Below are positions 1 through 14,900 of a stretch of DNA of 64,000 bases, in pieces; position 1 is the first letter of the stretch, and each line of letters opens with the position of its first letter. The DNA lies in assembly GCA_033063855.1 (NCBI GenBank), contig CP093830.1:19096854-19160853 (forward strand), read 5' to 3'. The DNA comes from Smittia aterrima (taxonomy: Eukaryota > Arthropoda > Insecta > Diptera > Chironomidae). Under the pieces are notes generated by a model that saw nothing but the letters and a program-made list of their open reading frames with translations, ran no database searches and had not been told where the DNA came from. The position numbers and the translations under genes are program-made.

Positions 1-468
1 GACCTAAAGCAATCGAAGGCTGTTCATCAAATTAAATATGATTTTGCGATCTCCACAATTGCGTACGATCTAGCATCAAACCGAGGATTTGTTGGTGGAC
101 CAGAGAATATCAATGTGCGTGTCTTTGGCATCGACAAAATGTCTATTGAGCTTTATACGAAAGATGCTGAGAACATCGAATATATGCCAGTAGGCACTGA
201 GACGTTACACGGAATATCTGTAATTCGAATTCGTCCTGATCGCAAGTGTTTGGTAGTTGGAACGTGTGACGGCATCATATACATGCATTCGTTCAAATCC
301 TTAAGGAAGCTCGCTACATTGCGGAACCATAACGGTAAAGAAATATGCGACATTGCTTTTTCTTTCTGCCCTATCGACAGCTTCAAGCGCAGCTTCATCA
401 TGGCATGTGCTGGAAACGATGGAAGCGTCTCGTTGTGGGATATTTATTACAAATATCGCCAAGACTGA
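1..468 (+). CDS. WD-repeat protein, C-terminal part, GNB1L-like (5' partial)
   Basis: The frame is open from base 1 to the TGA ending at 468, so 155 residues of the C-terminus are visible and the start lies outside the window. Two WD-type blades can be read: one around IRIRPDRKCLVVGTCDGIIY and a final one ending in ACAGNDGSVSLWDIY. The phrase 'IRPD.K ... LATL..H ... AGNDG.VSLW.IY' is how I recall the end of GNB1L (guanine nucleotide-binding protein beta-like 1), a six- to seven-bladed propeller; this is family recognition from memory, not a search. WD propellers act as protein-docking platforms and carry no catalytic residues. No intron is visible in this part. Another short WD protein is possible. 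Confidence 0.75.
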   Translation, partial: DLKQSKAVHQIKYDFAISTIAYDLASNRGFVGGPENINVRVFGIDKMSIELYTKDAENIEYMPVGTETLHGISVIRIRPDRKCLVVGTCDGIIYMHSFKSLRKLATLRNHNGKEICDIAFSFCPIDSFKRSFIMACAGNDGSVSLWDIYYKYRQD

Positions 469-2975
469 ATCTATTTCTCTCGTTCCCCAATTTTCTTAAG
501 CTCTAAGTTTCTCTATCTTTCGAATAGTTATTATTGTTTTACGAGAGCTATTACAAACAATCTTTGAACTGATAATTCTCAAACGAAGGAAAAAAGAATT
601 TTAAAAAAATTATGAGTCTGAGCCGCTGCGGAAAAAACCAAGATTGAAAGTTCAAATGGAAAATTCAATTTCTTCTTTCTTTTTTGTTAGAAAATTTAAT
701 GAGAAATCCTGAAAGGAAAAGAATAAAACATTTGGAGAAATTATTTTATGAAAAAAAAAATGTTTTTGTTTCAATGTTTCAACGTTAAAAGAGAAACGCC
801 ACTGACTTCTCATCTCTTTCATTTCCATTGCGATATTTCAACGTCGGAATCCCTGAGCTAACAACAGGTAAAAAAATATTCAACAGGTTTCAAAACATTA
901 TTTCACTTTAGCTCAGTCTGCGTTCAGTGTTTCAACGGTTAAGACGTTTGCTTTATCGTTTTTGCAAAATTATCGTTTTTCTTTTACTGAAGAGGATACT
1001 AATTCGCGATTAGTGAATTTATTACGCTAACAAGTGTTTAAAAAGAATAAGAAGAAAATCTAATAAACAATTCTTTGCGACGTAGAAGAGACGTTGAGTG
1101 AAAAGAACTCGAAGTGAATAAGGAATAAAAGATATCAAAAGGTACAACGCGACGAGCATAATTCAAGAGCATCCCCGCGTGTAAATTCTTAAATTAATGG
1201 CTTTCTACGACGGGCTATCGCGTTTGTTGTTGTAATGAAGTCTTTCCTTGCGCTACATCGACAGAGATTGAAGAAAACAAATTATTTTCCTTCTTTGCTT
1301 CGCTTTGATTATTTTCTTCTCCGTTCGAGAAAGGAATGTTGTTGAAAAGATTTCATATTCGGGTTCATCAATTCTTCCGTGTCCAATTTTATTTTCGGAT
1401 AAAAGGAGAAGATTTCAATGAAAGTGCAGTGCATGAGTTTCTAGTCTAACGTTGATTTAATTTCCTCGACGCCCTCCTGCAAATCTAATGATTGATCACA
1501 AAGTAATTAAGCAACACGAGATTAGAGAGTCTGAGTTTAATTATAGCGAAATGACCTTCTTTAAGTCACAAGCAAGCCTCATGCCTCTATTGAATCTCTT
1601 TACGACTTCTCTGCGTATCTGTTTTGAACAAATATTTAACAATTTTCTTCTTTACATATCAAACAGTTGTGATTCAAAGGCGTCGAAGAAATCGGGACTG
1701 AAAGAATGAATGATTAACATTTCGACTTGATCGTTAGTTGAGACTTTCCAACTCCAACTTTGTTCTGCACTGAAAACTGTCGAGAGTCCGTTCATTACGC
1801 GGCGATATAGCTTTATCTAATTATCGAGAAACCCACAAATGTTTTTCTAATTAATTAAACGAGCGGCATATCCGACCATCCAACCTCGAACGAAACAAGC
1901 GAAAAAATCGTTTATTTATGATTTTGCACCACACTCAATTTTATATTTAATTTACTTTCTCCTCCGAAATAAAAACCAAGCGAGCAACAACACTTTTTTT
2001 TTGCTTGGGAAATCTTAAACGATGGAAACCGAGTCGATCGAAATGAGAGAGAAAAAATGAAAAAAAAAAAGTAATCAGACAGTTTATGCGCTTTAACAGA
2101 AATTAATAATCTTCGATGGCTATTGGACAGTAATTTTAAAACTTTATTCCCTTCGGCTGGGATCGAGAAGTAATCACGAGAAATGAAGTAGCGACGATTG
2201 CAGTAGAGCTAGATGAGAAATTCCTTGCTTATTGCACATCAACAATTGTCGAAGAGGCAGGTGGATGACGCAATCAGAGTCATAAGAAAAATAAATCGCG
2301 AAATGTTAATTGCAAAACTTCGCGCCATGGAATTTAATTAGCGTGGAACTTAGCGAGGGGGAGAGAGTGTGGCATCAGTCGGCGTTAGTAAAAGGGCTTG
2401 GCCAATGTGTCACTCGCAAATGTTGTCGAAAGTCATAAAATATTTTATTGATTAGAAATCTTGGTGAGATCGAAAACGAAACTGAAGAAGAAATCTTTAA
2501 ATTTATGCACATTTTGTCCTCTAAAGTTCAGCTCAAACGCATTTTTGTTGTGATACATAAACAAGAGCTCTTTTTCGTTGACTTTCTAATCTATCTCCTT
2601 GTCCATTTATACTCGAAATGAAAACGAGAGAAACGTTCGTTGACGGTGGTTTTTTAAATTGAAATTCGAGTCGATAACGCGGAATATTTGAAACGCTTCT
2701 CACTTCATTGATCATTGTAATTATCAAAAATTTACCCGCGGGACGATGATGATCTTTAGCTTGAGACCATCGTGCCATTTTATAAATAAATGCTTCGCTT
2801 AGAGTGTCAAGTGTTCGTCAAAAAAAATCTTATTTCCATCTTCTCACACTTCTCTTCTTTCTTACTTCAATTTTTAGGATCGAAAGCTGTTAAATGTGTA
2901 AAGTTTAATTAATTTCGCGAGTGAATCAAAAAGTTCCTTAAAATCTAAGAAAGAAATAAATAATTATCAAAAGTG
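469..2975. other. Intergenic region upstream of the PDZ gene
   Basis: About 2.5 kb of AT-rich sequence between the WD-repeat stop and the first coding exon of the PDZ gene. Open frames here are short, lack recognisable domains and look like chance. It should hold the 3' UTR of the first gene and the promoter and 5' UTR of the second, but I could not pin a TATA box or start site. No tRNA, repeat array or transposon was recognised. Confidence 0.5.
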
Positions 2976-5900
2976 ATGGATTGCTACGGCGGCGGCTCAA
3001 TTGTGGGAGCTGTTTTTGGCACCATCGTTGTCATCGCGTTGCTGGGAGTGCTAGCATGGTGGATTTACAAGAAGTTTTATTGCAAGCATCGAAAAGGTAA
3101 GTGAATGAACTTTAAAGAAAAACTCTTCTTCACTCTCAACCGAATGAATCGTTTGCGATCTTAAGATGAACAAACTTGAATTTGCTTAGATTTTAGACAC
3201 AGAGTCTCTCTCGCTTCATTGACTTCAACACATGCTGTAAATATCAAATTTTTATGGTCGTGGCAGCTTAAAAAAAGAGTTTTCAACTTCCTCGTCGAAG
3301 CTTCATTACTCAATACTTTAATTACGAATCTAGATTGCCAAGTTGTTACTGCTTTCTCTCTCTCCCTCATCCATTCGCGATTATGCACTTTTCTTCTTGT
3401 TCCCACACCGGGGGACATGTTTGCTAATGATGTTAATCCGCCTAAACATGACGCAAATGCAATTGAACCTTTAAAATGTTCGACAACATCATTTGAGTAA
3501 TCGTGACATCATTTTCCGATCGCGATTCAATCGATTTCTTCAGTTTTTTTTCTTCTTTCTTTATTTCGAAAAAATATCTCGTTGCTACTACAGCACAGCA
3601 ACTTTATAAAGTTGAATACCAAAACGTGAATACTTTAACATACTTTTCTCCACTCATCGAAGTCTCTGATCACACTCACGAATGAATTTTCCTTTCATCT
3701 GATGAATTAAACTTTTCTTAATCATTTCAAACTCAAATTATTTACTCAACGAAATTCTCAGGTTGGGCGTAAAGAATTTTCTAATTTCTAAATAAAAAAG
3801 TTTCTTTGTCTCGATTTCATTTCGATCATTAACTTCCCCATCAGCCAATTAACTCCGCGCTAAGCTCGACTGCGCAGCTCGAGTGAAAATCTCCGGCCTG
3901 CCTCGATCGACCGTGTTGCACATTAAACATGCATGAAAATTGTGTTTAGCTTTTCTTTCAAAATGTTAGCCGTCGATTGGAATTTCTGCAAGGAAAGTAA
4001 AAATAAAATGACTCGGCAATAAAAGTCTCGGCTGTGTCTCGGGGTCGCCTTTATGGCACACATTTCAGTTAAGCTTACATGTCTCGTGTCTTTTTGACGT
4101 TTACGACATGCAATTTAATCGTTAGAGTCGGAATGCGTGCAGCTGGTGCGTTTGAAGTCTTCATGAGCCTCTCAGATTACTAATTGGAAACTATTGGGTT
4201 TCACTGTGATTTCAATGACCGACTGAGGTTTGTGTGTGTACGTTTGTATGAGCAGTGGGTAGTTCAATCGCCGCTTTAACGGTTCAACGACTGACACGCA
4301 TAATTGTTTTCCATACGCGAGCCGCAGGTCCTCACCAACATAATCAGGTTTGGTTCTCTTTCTTTTCGATTTTATTTTATCGAATATCTGGTTCAGCAAC
4401 TGTTGATTGTTCGCGGAAACCGGTTGACGAAGAAGGAAAGAAATTCATTAATTCGTCTCAAGATGACCATGTTAGCGGGTTCAAAGTAGCCATAAAAATA
4501 TTTTGAGGCCCTCTCTCCCTCTCCCCATCCAATCAATCATTTATCAAAACACATTGAAGAAGCAGACACTTCAAGCACAAACTGTTGTGATTTGCTTTTG
4601 GAAAGTTCGCAGACAAGAGTGTTAAGCGACGCAGCCAGTTAGTAATGATTGGGCAATGCGGTGCTTGAGTTCTTTTTATGCAAATTGTCGCTCTCAGGCT
4701 GTCATATACGCTCAAGTGTCGAAATGCTCCGTCAATGGGGTTTTGTTAAATGCGAAGCACGTCGCGCTCAGAGCTACTGCTTGTAGGTGACTCGATTTGA
4801 TGGTGTGATTGTCGACAGAGATTGCGACAGAACAATGTCGAAATTATTTGTTTAAAATCACTTTCCACTCGTTGGCCATGATCGATGTGACCTTCAGCAA
4901 ATGCACAAGCAGTCAACTCACATAATTACCATTAGAGGTGTGAGAGCTGCACAACATTTATTCAATTAACAGCTCCAAGCCCGCAAAAGAGCGTGGCAAC
5001 CACGCATCGATCTTGAGATTAGACAACACATCGACTTATGCAAATCAAAGTTCATTCTCTATTTATCTAAAGGCACCTTGAAACTAAATATTTGTTTAAC
5101 CACTGATTACTTCTCTTCGTTTTCCTTTTTTTTCACCATCGCCATTGCTGCCGTTTCTGTTTTCTTTTTGTCTTCTGTTTTGATAACATGACAAAGAGGA
5201 AACTCAATGCGACTAATTTGCCATAGCAATTACCGTCTGTTCAACAACTGTAAATGGTTTGTTATTTTTTTGGTCGACCCATCAGCCATAAAGTGACGAT
5301 GACGATTGTTTTGGGAGCTTGGAATGCAAATCGTTCCTGGAAATCTAATAAAACTGCTTGCTAATGAGCTGATCGGTTCTGGATGACACATTTTCGACGC
5401 AAGAACATTAATTTATATGATTGATGCTAAATCATGTTTTAACCTTGACGCGCGCTCGTGATACTTTGAGCTACAAGTATTTAAGGCCAGAGAGGGAAGT
5501 TGAATTAGCCACAGCACGAACTAAACATTTTGGTGAATGACTAAGCTCTTCATCCTCTGGCTCAGGTGTTTCACGTTCTGATCACGATGAAGATGGAATT
5601 CTCTTGAGCGCAATCATATTTCAATTTGTTGCAATTTATCATTTGTGCCCGCCGCGACGTTCACATTCTCAGAATGGACAGTCTAAAGCGAACATTCCAC
5701 GATAATTAATGAACAAACATTCTTCTCGACAGGTTCAGGTTGTGTACGCCAACCAGAATTCGTTATGAATCGGAATGCAAATTGAAGTGTGTTGCATAAA
5801 GACTTGAAAAAGTTTATTACGCGAATTTTGTTTTCATTGCAAAGCTGCTCAGATTGCATTTCTCAATTAAGCTTTGAGGTTTCAAGATCCTCGTGAAAAC

Positions 5901-8900
5901 ATTTCGAATGCTTCGACGAAAAAATTGAAAACCGCAAATCGATGTAACTGCGCAATCATAAATTCATAAATTAATTTGCTCAACTTGTGCTTCAACAACC
6001 GACTGAATATTGAATGCCGAACGTGTACGAGCGTAAATATCGAGAATTGTCAAAGCAGGCCTGTCAATTACGGCCTCAGTTGAGGTTGAACTAAGCGCCG
6101 AAAGCGCGAAAACTTTTCGCAATTTATCTCCGCAACGAGTTGATGCATTCGAAAGATTTATGAATTTTTGTGGGAAATCAAAACAAATCTTTGGCGAGTA
6201 CCAATTAAACGGAATAACAAGAAATTCATCATAAGCCAAAATAAGAGGATCTCAACTTGTTATTAGCAATTATCTCGCATGCTCATCATCAATGTCTGTA
6301 ATTTCTGGCAAATTGACTCGAAAGATTTGCTACAGGGGCAAAGCAGAGGCGTGTTCGTCTCTATTCCGTATCAACTTTCATCTCTCATTATGATTTCATG
6401 ATATGACGAACTTGATCTCATTGATTCGCTCCGCTGAATGCGAATGCTCAGCTGTACGCAGCAGGTAGTGAAAGAGCTGATTGGGCGAAAATTTAATTAC
6501 CTCAATAACAATCCGTTTAATCCAGTCTGATTAATGGCTTGGCTGCTGCTGCTGCTTGTTTGTTGTTGAACTTGTTGTGAACTAAGCGTTTTACCATTGT
6601 GATCTATCAAATGCTGCTGGCGGTGATTTCCAAGTAAAACTGCTTCAGCGTCTGACTAAACGAGAGTTCAAGGAATCCTTTGAATTCTCGAAACTCAATC
6701 TCTTTAAACGATAAAAGGGAAGCACATCGCACTCTACGTTCTCTTACATTTCTTTTCCCATCAAAGCAATTCATGAATCGAAAAACAATGAAACGCGATG
6801 TTAATCGGCGATGCTTGCCGAGCATCATGTAGAGCGTTTGTTTTATAATTGAATCATGAAATAAAAAGCAAAAGTGTTTCTTTCGGCTCGATTGAGTGAG
6901 AAATTATGAAACAACAATCTTTGAATTGTTTGCGGTCAATGAAACAAAATACTTTAATGTTCGAGTCTCATTAATTCGTTTCGTTGATCATTTGAGGTAA
7001 GCGAACATTAAGAGTTGATGTAGATCGAATGGCATTTAACGGATTCATCCAAGAAAGGCGCTCGTCAAGTTCATAAAATGATTTGTCTAATTTCCCTTGA
7101 ACTGAACCGACACGAAAAATAAAAATACCAAACTGTAATCTCTCAATTATAAACTTGCATTCGTTGGAGTTCACATTACTTCAAGACAGTGAAGAGCGAA
7201 GACCTTCAGTACGTGCCTTCGAAAACAAAAGATTTCCACTTCGTTGCGATCAACAACAACAGAAATCATTAAAATTCCATCACATGATCCGAACAAAAAT
7301 TTGAATAATTTACGATTTCATTAGCCGCAAGTGTCTCGCAAGTCGATTTTTCCGTTTTGAAAAGCTTAACACATACGAAACCGCTTTTGAGATTGTCTAA
7401 CGATTGAGTTGCACGTATTTTCGCTTTCAGAGCAATAAAGTTCTGTCACCTAGAAATGAATCATTTCCTTCGATAGTTGAAGTTAGAAAATGGCGACGAG
7501 CACAACAGATGTCGATGCATACTTCACGTAACAATTTTATGATGAAATCAACTTCGATTGTCGAGTGAACCTCGATGATTTCTACGATCCGATAATACAG
7601 TGAATTATGTTGAGTTCATGAATGAGCTTCAAAAGCGACCGGAGTTGGCAAACAAATCGCAGCTCAATTACCACCGGCTCGGCTTTGTGCGATGTAATTG
7701 TTCAATCGAGAAATTGTTGTGAGTGGAATTCGCTTGTGAGTGAAAACGACTTTTCGTTTCAATGAATGCAATTGAAGTTTATCTGCTTCTCGGAAACGTC
7801 TACAAAAGAAATGAAAAGAAATGACGAGAAAGAGCCCGAAAAGAAATGGAAAACGGTGTTGATCAAATATTTGAGCTTTTTTTTTCGAAATGCGACAAGT
7901 TTAAACGCGCGGCGTGGCGGATTGAGGTGGGACGATTTGTGGGTTAAGAGTGAAACTTAACGATTGACATCCTTTGGATGCCGACAGATTGACAGTCGAG
8001 ATGAATCACCTGTCTCACATCAATTTCCTCCCTTGACCATTACACCTTACAAAGCTTTTACTTCAAGGATGAAACTTTTCATTTGTTTCGCTGGCAGGCT
8101 CAATTATTTTTGTCTCGCCGATCTTAAGAGCTTCAAAAGAAAGGAATGGAAATGAAAAGTAAAAGTTGATCGAATGCGTCGATTTCTTTCAGTTTTTTTT
8201 TCTTTCCACGAAAACAAAAAATCTCCAAATCAATGAACGAATTATGGAGATGGGAGATTAAGCGACTCGAAAAGTGAAACAGCAGAGATCATCGACGAGA
8301 GCTCATTCAACTCTATGAATGATCTTCCGCTTAACAAAATAAAAAAAACGAGCGAAACAAGAGAAGGAATATAAAGAAAACGAAATTACAATCAATTAAT
8401 TGTTGCCGATTTGAATAAATTCATCATAAATATTTAAATTTGTTTTCTCTCGAACCGGCTTTTAGTCTTAGTTAATGTGAAGAAATTAGAAATTTCATTT
8501 CGACTTCCACTCTGGATTTTTCTCGAGATAACACGAAGCCCACAAACGAAAGTGAATCAAAATTAATTTGAGGTCGGTCACTTCAAGATCTCGCCACAAA
8601 ATTAAATTAATAAGATTTCTTATGTAATCGTCTTCGCTTTGCGATGCGCAGGTGAAATGTCATGGTGAACTCGAACGTGCTAAGCAGTCTTTCAGACATT
8701 CCATCAAACGTTAGAGTCACGAGATCATTTAATCACGATAAAATGCGTCGCATTGCAATCATTTGTTAAGTAAAAGTCATCACATCACGTAATGAGTCGC
8801 CTTGAGTAATGATCGCCGAAGAAGATGACGAAGCGATCGTTTGCTTTGTGATTTGTGAAACAAAAGCGTGAAAAGATCCACTCGAACCAGCAATTGAATT

Positions 8901-11900
8901 ATCATCAACTCAAATGATTTTACAAATGATCGCATGAGCGTGGGAACGAACGCACAATTGAACGACAAAAGGAAGAAAGGTTTTACTGAATGCAATTTAC
9001 TGCAATCTCAATTAACTTTTACAACCAACAATCAGGCAAGAAAAAAAAACTTCCTTCCCCATCCTCTGGGACTGAACAAAACAAAAAGTCGTAAAATCTT
9101 CCGTTTCAATTTTTTTTGTCTGCAAAAATATTTTTTTTGGGATGAAATTTTTTTTATGATCTTTAAAAAATCCCAAGAATTGACAAACCTCGATCACATC
9201 AGTGACCTAGTTTTTAACGGACGAGATACCCGGAAGATATTTTAGTCGCGCAGTTGTTGGAGAAGCTTCGCTGAGACTTCAGAACTCAGCGGGGAAAAGA
9301 GATTCTTCTTCACGTGGAGGTCAACGGAGACTTTCAAAGTTTGCTCTTCTTATCTCTCGAGACAACAAAAAGTGAAGCGAGGAACAAGAAGAATGCTTTC
9401 GACGAAAATTATCTGTCATTACTTTGTTCCATCAACGTTCGGGGATGAGTGAGAGGTCTTTGTTTTGTTTCGCTGACAAAAACCGGAAATTCACTCAACG
9501 TTCCTTAAAAAGTTTCGCGCCTTGAAAGGGCTGAGCTAAAAGTCTGTGACCTCGTTGAACATTTGATTTCTTATTTAAAAACCGATGAATGGCATTCTCG
9601 TTTCGAAGGCTCGTTAACCACCTTCGTTTCCAATGGAAATTCCATCCCATCACATTAGCATGCGACAAACTTACGACCAAACAGCATTTGGAGTGGAAAA
9701 CAGTTCTCGCTCGATCGGTAAAATTCCAGCTCCACTTTTCAAGGCAATCAACATGTTTCCCTCTCTCTCCCGATCATTCTTTGTACTTTACATATCCATT
9801 GTACTCGAAAAAAAAAGTTGAAGCTTTGCCCAAGCCAAGCACAATTTAGAAAAACGATTTTGTGTGAAATGTCTTTAAGATTATTCACTGCTGTTTTCGA
9901 GAAAACGATTTTTTTTTGCGCTTGCAAACAACATCGAACGTTCTTAAATATTTGCGCCTCGAAACGAGCTCCGATGTGTTTGCTTTTATAATTTTTATGA
10001 GGCATCTTAGCTCTGTATGTAACTAATGGAACGTGAAGCACCCGCAATGTTCAGCAGCTTCACGCCTTGAAGCCTTGAACTCGACACAGTTTGTAATTTA
10101 ATTTCCTTAAGTCGATCGCGATGTTGTTGTTTGTTATTGAACCATGAAGTTAAAATTAGCTGCCACTTCGTTCCAATGATGTCAATAACAATCAACCCAA
10201 ATCTCTATTTACACATGTCGCTCGATTATTGACTCGCTTAGTCAGAGTGTAAGATTCCAGACTCAAGAATCTGCTCTCGATCAAGTCAACAAGACATTTC
10301 AACCGCCAGATTAAAGATTGAAAATAAAGATTGAGATTCTTGAGCTGATATTGTCATCGACAACGAGACGTTTAGTAAATAGAATTTAATGACTAACTAA
10401 ACCTGAAATAACAAAAGCAATAAGCGGGAATTATTCTAATTTTAACTTGGATAATTAGTTTTTGAGAACTTCTCATACTTGAATTTCAAAGTGAACAATA
10501 ATGAGAAGCACAATCACTTGGCAACGTATTAACGTCTTCATCGTCAAGCACGAAAACTTTTTCTTTGAAAAGACACAAATGTCATCTTAATGTCCAGCAA
10601 AAGAGCTGCGAATTACGAAGCGATGAAACGACGCGAGGCTTAAGATAAGAAACTAAATAACCGTCAATTACAATCTGTTTCTTGTTTTCCTTTTCCGCGT
10701 CTTGCATCGCGAATCGCGATCGTTGCACGTCGCGAAGAATAATCGAACAATATTTTTTCGTGGATTATTGTCACTCGCGATGTTAATCTGCTGTTGATTA
10801 CAAAGTTGTGCACTGTCCGAGATTCCTCGTTGAATAAAAGTTTCACGGCTTTAACTTCAATCCAGATTAATCGAAATTTATTGATCATGACACTTTTTCC
10901 TTATGCTCGGCTTGCTCTTCGGCTCACTTTCGTCAGAGGTTAAAAAAAGAAATCGAAAATATTTCCAGCCGGTCAATTGAAAGTGGATAATCAACTTCAA
11001 CCTGAAAGCAACAGCGAGCGAGACTCAGCATCGTCGCTGCATTTTTCACGATCGGGAATTTGTTGAAGGAGAAGAAGACTTTTTGGAATCATGAAAATAT
11101 TCTCGCAGAATGTCTTTGTCCAGAAGGCATTCAATCAAAAAGCGTCGGAGAGAATTCCCGAAACAAATTCGTGAATTTCAATTCTGTCTGCAGCATCAAC
11201 TAATGATTCAAATTCTTAATGTCGAATGTCATGCACAAAGTAATCAAGCGAATTGAAAAACTGTTCGCAGCGAGAGTCAGAAATCACAAAATTGATGTTT
11301 CTTTCTTTCTTTTTTTTTTGTATTTCGGTAAGGAGAGAGAAACCTGAGAGCTACAGTCAAGACAGGTTTATGAAAGAAACGAAGTCGAGAAGAAAACATG
11401 AACTTGAAATTACACACGCAATACAAAGATAAATAAATTAAAATATTTTCTATAGGATTCTGAATTATCGCGATGAATGATTAGAATCTCTTGACGCCAA
11501 AGGGGAATTCATAATCACAAGTTTCTATTTGTCGTTTATGAAGAATTCCCAGAAGAGTTCTTGAGGGAATCTCATAAATTTAAAAGTCTTTTTGAGTTTG
11601 AAGCTTCACGAGATGATCGCATCAGCAAAACCGCAAACCACGGACGGAAATGTTCGATCCAGTTATTGGATAATAAACATAAAATGATCTTAGTCTTAAG
11701 CCAGATGGGATAGAAAGACAAAGAATCACAACAAAAGCGCGAAACCTTCTCTGTTTTATTTATAGTTTGAAGCAAAAAAAGAAAAAAGAAATCAAATCAA
11801 AACGCTATCGCGTAAACTTTCGTACACCTGCTCGAGTTTCCATTTCATTCGGTGATGATGCAAAGGCGAAAGAAACAAAACAAGATTTTGACGAGAAGGC

Positions 11901-14900
11901 TGAAAAAAAAGAGAAACACGCAAGACGAACGGTTTGATTTAAAAGGAACGCAATAAAGCAGAGTTTGGTCTTGTGCATTGAGTTAGATTCCAATCGCAAT
12001 CTTAAGCCAATCTGTCTTGTCATGAACCCACTTGAGCGTCCAGCTCTTCTTCTTTTAAAGAATTCTCAAGCGATTTCTGATAGAACATCTAACTTTGATT
12101 TAAATTATGAAGAATTCGTCTCGCTTGCTGAGCTAAGTGTCTGTGAAGGTGTCGACTCTCGTCAGCGTTTGTATGCGTGCATGAATGTGCCGGGATGTGA
12201 CTAAAATGATTATTAGATTTCATTCCTTCTGTACGATGTTTGTTATTACGAAGCATAAAGCCCACGAAGCTTTATTACGTCGCACAAGATTCATTTTGAT
12301 GGGTGCGGTTGAGATCGAATCGATTTTAATCGTGAGGATATTCAAAAAATGAACCGAAGCTAATCGTCCTCCTTTTATTTCTTTTCAGATCCCAAATTAG
12401 TGTCTGATGATGATCCAGAGAATGCAAAACACGAATTCGCTTTCGATAATCCAGCTTTCAAAGGTAATTTTATTGTTATTAGCATTTCGCGATTTTATGG
12501 AAACAAAAATGGATTGAAAATGAAAAGATTTCGATGAATGACTATGAAAGGAAACTCACTCGTCATTTCCATTTACGATTGAGACTAAAACAGACTCGCT
12601 TTCAATGTGAGATTCTGAAGATTTCTTTCGCTGTAAAGCGATTTGTATTCTTCGGTTGTTTCCATCGACGTGGGTGGATTATTAATTAATCTTAACATTC
12701 CTCGACTTGAAGATTTAAATTTTATAATCTCTTCTACCTCTTCAAATTAATTTTCTAGTTTTACCTTCTTCGCGAAACTCCGTTGATCAAAGTCGATGAT
12801 CGACTCTTCTCTCCAAAAAAAAAGAGTCGCTTTTCACTTTTCGTCTTTCACAAGTTCAACGGATATTTCTGATTAATAAAAATCTCCAAAATAGAGTTAT
12901 GAGTTTATTTCAATATTATTCAGACGACAAACCAGCTTTCGGTCAAGTTTATGGTCAAGAAATTTGATAATCTCTCGTGGCGAGCGAGCGAGCGACTGTT
13001 GGAAATCAATTTTGTATGCAAATTCCAACTTCACACACAACCGTGTCGCTAATTTGTCGTCATGAAAAGTGAAATGGACACCGATGAGATGATGACTCGT
13101 TCGATGATGGAGAAAGAAAACAATTTTTATCTCTCTGCCACATTCCATGATTGAAACATCAGTCAAGATGCTCCGGAGAAACTCATTTGTTTTCACATTT
13201 CTATTCAATCACTCACCTTCTTCAATATTCACTTCGACTTTTCTAGGAGATGGAAACAAATTATCGCCACTCAACACCAACTGGACATCGCCGAAACCTC
13301 AGACGACGAATGATAAACGTAAACCGTTAGACGATAGCTGCTTGAGCGTAAGTTGATTCTCATTCCTCTTAAAACGTTTCAAGAGGCGTCGAAAGATACC
13401 AATCAAATGTTAATTAAACTTTTACTTACGCAAAACGATTTCATTTCAATGATTTGCAGATGCCCGCCCCAAGATTGGTTTCGCTCAAAGGATCTGATTT
13501 CACTGGCTTAGGCATCGAGTGCTACGGCGGCTTAAAAGACGGAATCTTTGTGAAGAAGGTGGCCCCACAAGGCCCCGCATCTGGTCACATCAATATTGGT
13601 GAGTGTTCCATCTCTTTCTTTCGTTCCACTTCAATTAGACTCGCAACTCACTCACTCGTGCTTGTAATTGATAACTTCACGTCAATGATCAGCTTCATTT
13701 AGTAATTGTGACTCGAAATTCGCTTTTGACGCACTGCAAGTGATTTCTAACGGTTTCGTAACCAAATTGACGTTTAAATAGTCACTTCCTGCTACTTAGT
13801 GAATGTGTTTTTTGCCGCTCGCTAATTTGGTTAGTTGTCGAATGCTTCGTGGCATGAACCGCTAAAAATATCCAATTGGAAGCTTCGAATGAAACTCGCG
13901 ACCCATTAAGACCGGAATTAAATTAAAATTATATTTTCTCAGGTGACCGAATAACGAGCTTGACGATTGACTTCCAACATATCGTTCAGGAAGATGCGAT
14001 GACGATTTTAAGTTATGCGTCGCCTTACAACGTTCAACTGGAGCTTGTGAATGGAAACAACAAACTGAGATCATCGGGAGCATCACGAGGTGAATCAACG
14101 AGTCCCAAGCCAGGAAGACAATCACCATTGGTTCATCCGTTGGCCAGGTCAAGCAGTCAATCGGACTTGAACACGGTAAATCACTTTAACGTTATTTGAA
14201 AGTTTGACGAAGAAATTAATCGATGACTTTCCAGATTGAGAGAAACTCGCGGAAGAAGCTTTTCAACAACGACAGCAGCAAAGATTATCCGACATTAAAG
14301 ATGGACAAGAACGTCGAAGCGAATGGCGTGTCAATGATTGAAATGCACACAGAGAATGAAAAGAAAAGTCCATCGTTGATGCAACAGTTCAGGAATCAAA
14401 TTGCAAAGATCGAAGAGAAATTCCAGACTCGCAGTAAGACCGAAGAAGATGGAATGAAGAAGGAACGATCAGTTTCCCCGGAACCAACCGATCCATCGAA
14501 GAAAGGAATGAAATTTGGCATTCGAGTGTTACCGCCAACGGTCAATGAAAAGATTTTCGGCAAATCTCGTAGCAAACCTGATGTCGTCGAAGAGCAAAAA
14601 GATGAAGTTAAGATCAACATGGATGAGCCTGATGGAATCAAAACCACGGAAGTTACGATCGAATGTGAAAACTTCAATCGTCAGAACAGCATCTCATCAA
14701 GTGGAATCAAACGAGACGCAAACGGAATTCCACAAGAGCTTCCTGACTTCATGGCAAATGCTGCTAACGCTGCTCGCGACGGACGAAACAAAATGGGAAG
14801 CGATTCGGAGAATCGTAAATCGAAAGGTAAAGCTCCACGACCTCCAATGCTAAGCAATGTTGATTTGAACGCCAGCACAGAGACAACCGACACGAATTTG